Source: Brumimicrobium oceani (lineage in GTDB: Bacteria; Bacteroidota; Bacteroidia; Flavobacteriales_D; Crocinitomicaceae). From it: 64,000 nucleotides of DNA. The stretch covers positions 24,918-88,917 of the forward strand of contig NZ_QFRJ01000014.1 in the NCBI RefSeq assembly GCF_003143775.1, given 5' to 3'. The notes under the pieces were generated by a model. It saw only the letters and a program-made list of their open reading frames with translations, was not told the origin of the DNA and searched no databases. Of this stretch, positions 62,011 through 64,000 are shown piece after piece; position 1 is the first letter of the stretch, and the number at the start of each line of letters is the position of its first letter. The position numbers and the translations under genes were made by a program.

Positions 62011-62718
62011 CTAAATTAAATTTTCACCAATAATTCCCACTAAAAAGCCTAAAGATGCTCCAAGAGAGGTCAAATAGTTCTTGCTTAATTTGCTTTCTGG
62101 AATAATGTCTTGAATCAATAAATAAAGAATTCCACCGCTAGCAAAACTCATTAACATCGCTGTGAGTTGTGGTTGATTACTCAATAAAAAATGACCAATT
62201 AGAGCTCCTACAATTCCAAAGAAACTCAAGAAAAAGAAGATGATTAAGGTTCTTTTGGGTGTAAATCCACTAAGGACTAAGTCTCTAAATGAATTGAAGG
62301 CTTCTGGTAAGTTTTGGAGTCCCATAAAAACGGCTAGTAAAATAGCCATATTAGGATCAATTGCAAAAACTGCTCCTAGGGCAATGGCTTCGGGGATAAA
62401 ATCCATCATCATTGCAAGTAGAGTAGCCGTTTGACCACCTTTTTTAGCTAAATAGCGGTCTAGAATCATGAAACTCAAAGTACCTGCAAGAAAGGATAAA
62501 ATCATTGGTAACAATTTTAACTCTTCCATAGCTTTTGGAATAAGCACCAAGGCTAAAGCCGATAATATTATCCCAGCACCAAAGGACATCATCGTATGGG
62601 TAATTTCATATTTTACAGGAGTTTCTTTTATGTGGTGATTAAAATAGTTGGCTAAAAGTCCACCAAGAAAAACAGTGATTCCAGCAATACCTGAGAAAAG
62701 AATTAAATTCTGAATCAT
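62011..62718 (-). CDS. ZIP-family metal transporter
   Basis: A 235-residue inner-membrane transporter from the ATG at 62718 (MIQNLILFSGIAGITVFLGG). About eight membrane segments are visible. The metal-site helices are MMDFIPEAIALGAVFA (where ZIPs usually have HNFPEG; here Asp-Phe-Ile replaces His-Asn-Phe) and GLQNLPEAFNSFRD. The cytoplasmic loop is short and lacks the His-rich stretch of many ZIPs. Substrate may be zinc, iron or manganese. It is 121 bp downstream of feoA in the same direction. Confidence 0.82.
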   Translation of the reverse strand: MIQNLILFSGIAGITVFLGGLLANYFNHHIKETPVKYEITHTMMSFGAGIILSALALVLIPKAMEELKLLPMILSFLAGTLSFMILDRYLAKKGGQTATLLAMMMDFIPEAIALGAVFAIDPNMAILLAVFMGLQNLPEAFNSFRDLVLSGFTPKRTLIIFFFLSFFGIVGALIGHFLLSNQPQLTAMLMSFASGGILYLLIQDIIPESKLSKNYLTSLGASLGFLVGIIGENLI

Positions 62719-62839
62719 AGAGGTAAATCTACCTTTTTTGAAGGGTAATCGCAAAAGATAATTGATTGAAAAATTCAGTCTAAGCGTCTGAAGTAGTAGG
62801 AAAAACCTTATAGTGTGATAGAAGGGAGTATCGAGGTAA

Positions 62840-63070
62840 TTAGTTCTGATGAACCATAATATTCAAAGCGTCTGACAATCTCAGACTCACGGCAAAATCA
62901 TTTAGGCGAATAGCAATGGGATCTCCAAATGGAGAAATAGAACGAATTTCAAATGGAGTTCCTGGTGTTAATCCCATTTCAATCAACCGTTGTGAAACCT
63001 GGCTGTGTTTAATTTCAGTGATGATTCCGCTTGCTCCTTTACGCAATGTTGTAATGCTTTTACTTTCCAT
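62840..63070 (-). CDS. feoA: FeoA-domain protein
   Basis: A 76-residue SH3-like FeoA protein: SITTLRKGASGIITEIKHSQ at the start, QRLIEMGLTPGTPFEIRSIS, then FGDPIAIRLNDFAVSLRLSDA. Length and motifs agree with a stand-alone FeoA, the small cytosolic partner of the Fe(II) transporter FeoB. Here feoB does not follow; the next gene is a ZIP transporter. It may serve an feoB elsewhere or assist the ZIP protein. Upstream DNA is the 53-bp repeat array. Confidence 0.9.
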   Translation of the reverse strand: MESKSITTLRKGASGIITEIKHSQVSQRLIEMGLTPGTPFEIRSISPFGDPIAIRLNDFAVSLRLSDALNIMVHQN

Positions 63071-63153
63071 ACGACAAATATAGAATAGGGGAGAAGGTTT
63101 TACAATACCATGATTAGGGTATTTTGAATGAGTCTAAATAAGCGGGGGGTAAG

Positions 63154-63471
63154 GGTGACGCAAAGATTCGCAAAGTAGCGGAGATTCGCGGAGGGTTGGG
63201 GTGGAAGGTGACGCAAAGTTTCGCAAAGGAGCGGAGGTTCGCAGAGGTTTGGGGTGAAAGGTGACGCAAAGATTCGCAAAGAAGCGGAGATTCGCAGAGG
63301 TTTGGGGTGGAAGGTGACGCAAAGTTTCGCAAAGGAGCGGAGATTCGCGGAGGGTTGGGGTGGAAGGTGACGCAAAGTTTCGCAAAGAAGCAAAGATTCG
63401 CAAAGGTTTGGGGTGAAAGGTGACGCAGAGTTGCGTAGAGTAGCGGAGATTCGCAGAGGGGCGGAGGATGG
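63154..63471. repeat. 53-bp tandem repeat array, six units
   Basis: Six units start with GGTGACGCAAAG or GGTGACGCAGAG at 63154, 63207, 63260, 63313, 63366 and 63419, an exact 53-bp period. Each holds GACGCAAAG, TTCGCAAAG, AGCGGAG, TTCGCAGAGG or close variants, so the unit is itself built from 9-10-bp words. Apparent minus-strand reading frames at 63100-63553 are translated repeat and not genes. Confidence 0.9.
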
Positions 63472-63729
63472 GTTTTAGTAGCTCTCCGTCACATTTTTCT
63501 TTTTTTCCTTTGCGTAACTCTGCACCTCCGCGTGGCTCTGCGTAATTCTTCATTCTTCTTTTTCTTCAAGTACCTCTGCACCTCCGCGCAACTTTGCGTA
63601 ATTCTTCTTTTCTAAAAATGTAGAAGAGTAGCTTTATGTAATAATTCCAAGTCTTTAAATTGAATCGTGGGTGAAAACTCAAAACTTTCACTATCTTAGC
63701 TTAGAGTTAACCACTAAAATCAAAATAAT
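63472..63729. repeat. Inverted members of the same repeat family
   Basis: 63490-63605 contains the reverse-complement words (TTGCGTAACTCTGCACCTCCGCG-type: CTTTGCGTAACTCTGC and TCTGCACCTCCGCGCAAC), facing the 53-bp array. The rest to 63729 is AT-rich upstream sequence of the GxxExxY gene. No coding frame is supported. Confidence 0.65.
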
Positions 63730-63912
63730 ATGAATGAAAATGAAATTTCCTCTATAATTATTGGCTGTGCAATGGAGGTGCATACTAGGTTAGGGCCTGG
63801 ATTATTAGAATCAGCTTATCAAAAATGTTTGCTATACGAACTAGAAAAAATAGGTTTCCTAGTTGAGCAAGAATTAACCCGCTTTATTCATCAGCTAGTT
63901 TTAACCAATTAA
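63730..63912 (+). pseudogene. GxxExxY-family protein, C-terminally truncated
   Basis: The frame starts like the GxxExxY family ([22 protein letters not shown], split here as [40 protein letters not shown]), which is normally about 125 residues. After VEQEL the sequence turns into [11 protein letters not shown] and stops at 63912, losing the conserved second half (the YRIDLLVE and KAVE segments). A deletion or frameshift after codon 49 explains this. The native family role is unknown; it is often found in mobile or repeat-rich contexts. Sequence to 64000 shows no recognisable remainder. Confidence 0.7.
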
Positions 63913-64000
63913 GAAAGGAGAAATATAAATTTCAATTTTTAACTAAGCGTTATTGTCTATTTTATTGATTTAATTTCTCACTTTTTGAGCGTGTTTTTCT

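Noticed and set aside
63100..63553. Three overlapping minus-strand frames of 72-139 codons
   Set aside because: All are readings of the 53-bp tandem array in different frames, which stays open because 53 is not a multiple of three and the unit lacks stops.

Overview
The window is low-GC DNA from a Bacteroidota bacterium, most likely of the order Flavobacteriales. The evidence is a type IX secretion sorting domain, a TamL-type lipidated BamA/TamA protein, a DUF4494 protein, many short lipoproteins with a Cys about 15-20 residues in, -7 boxes of the TAnnTTTG type, and weak Shine-Dalgarno sequences. The genus cannot be fixed from sequence alone. No rRNA, tRNA, CRISPR array or intact insertion sequence was seen.

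Layout. 1-12120: a flavoprotein cut by the window edge, a methyltransferase, an RNA methyltransferase divergent from tamL (with a small secreted protein and a broken lectin gene between them), a 0.8-kb repeat block, then DUF4494-pdxH-M16 peptidase. 12207-17144: three tandem paralogous soluble PAS/HisKA_2 histidine kinases. 17132-22370: a minus-strand sulfane-sulfur operon (CstB-like persulfide dioxygenase-rhodanese, rhodanese lipoprotein, universal stress protein, two YeeE/YedE half-transporters, outer-membrane porin). A BRO-type gene with a premature stop, a TPMT-like methyltransferase and a SulP anion transporter follow. 26249-30239: ndk, pyruvate dehydrogenase E2 and E1-alpha, cytidine deaminase. 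30526-34473: small exported proteins and an accessory island (truncated RhuM, mobile mystery proteins B and A, an HTH/toxin-like pair). 34617-38303: purL. 38455-41373: several very small membrane proteins around an alpha/beta hydrolase. 41386-48588: FUSC transporter, FGE-like lipoprotein, beta-barrel protein, and a cobalamin riboswitch upstream of a T9SS-exported protein. 48706-55771: MazF remnant, ECF sigma/anti-sigma pair, YhaN/YhaO-like recombination proteins. 56155-63070: S41 peptidase, barrel protein, lipoproteins, cytochrome c, nuclease-like protein, SOUL protein, ZIP transporter, FeoA. 63154-64000: a 53-bp tandem repeat array and a truncated GxxExxY gene.

How the parts work together. 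The sulfur block pairs periplasmic and cytoplasmic rhodaneses, a persulfide-oxidising enzyme and inner- and outer-membrane transport in one transcription direction, with a SulP transporter just upstream; this suggests uptake and detoxification of thiosulfate or persulfide. The most unusual element I found is a strictly 32-bp-phased array of four dyads (TTTGTAAA-N8-TTTACAAA type) directly upstream of the mobile mystery protein A/B pair, most simply read as a cooperative operator for protein A. Several genes are visibly decaying: the lectin, BRO, RhuM, MazF and GxxExxY genes, and one exported protein with no normal start codon. This marks the intergenic and accessory parts as recently rearranged.
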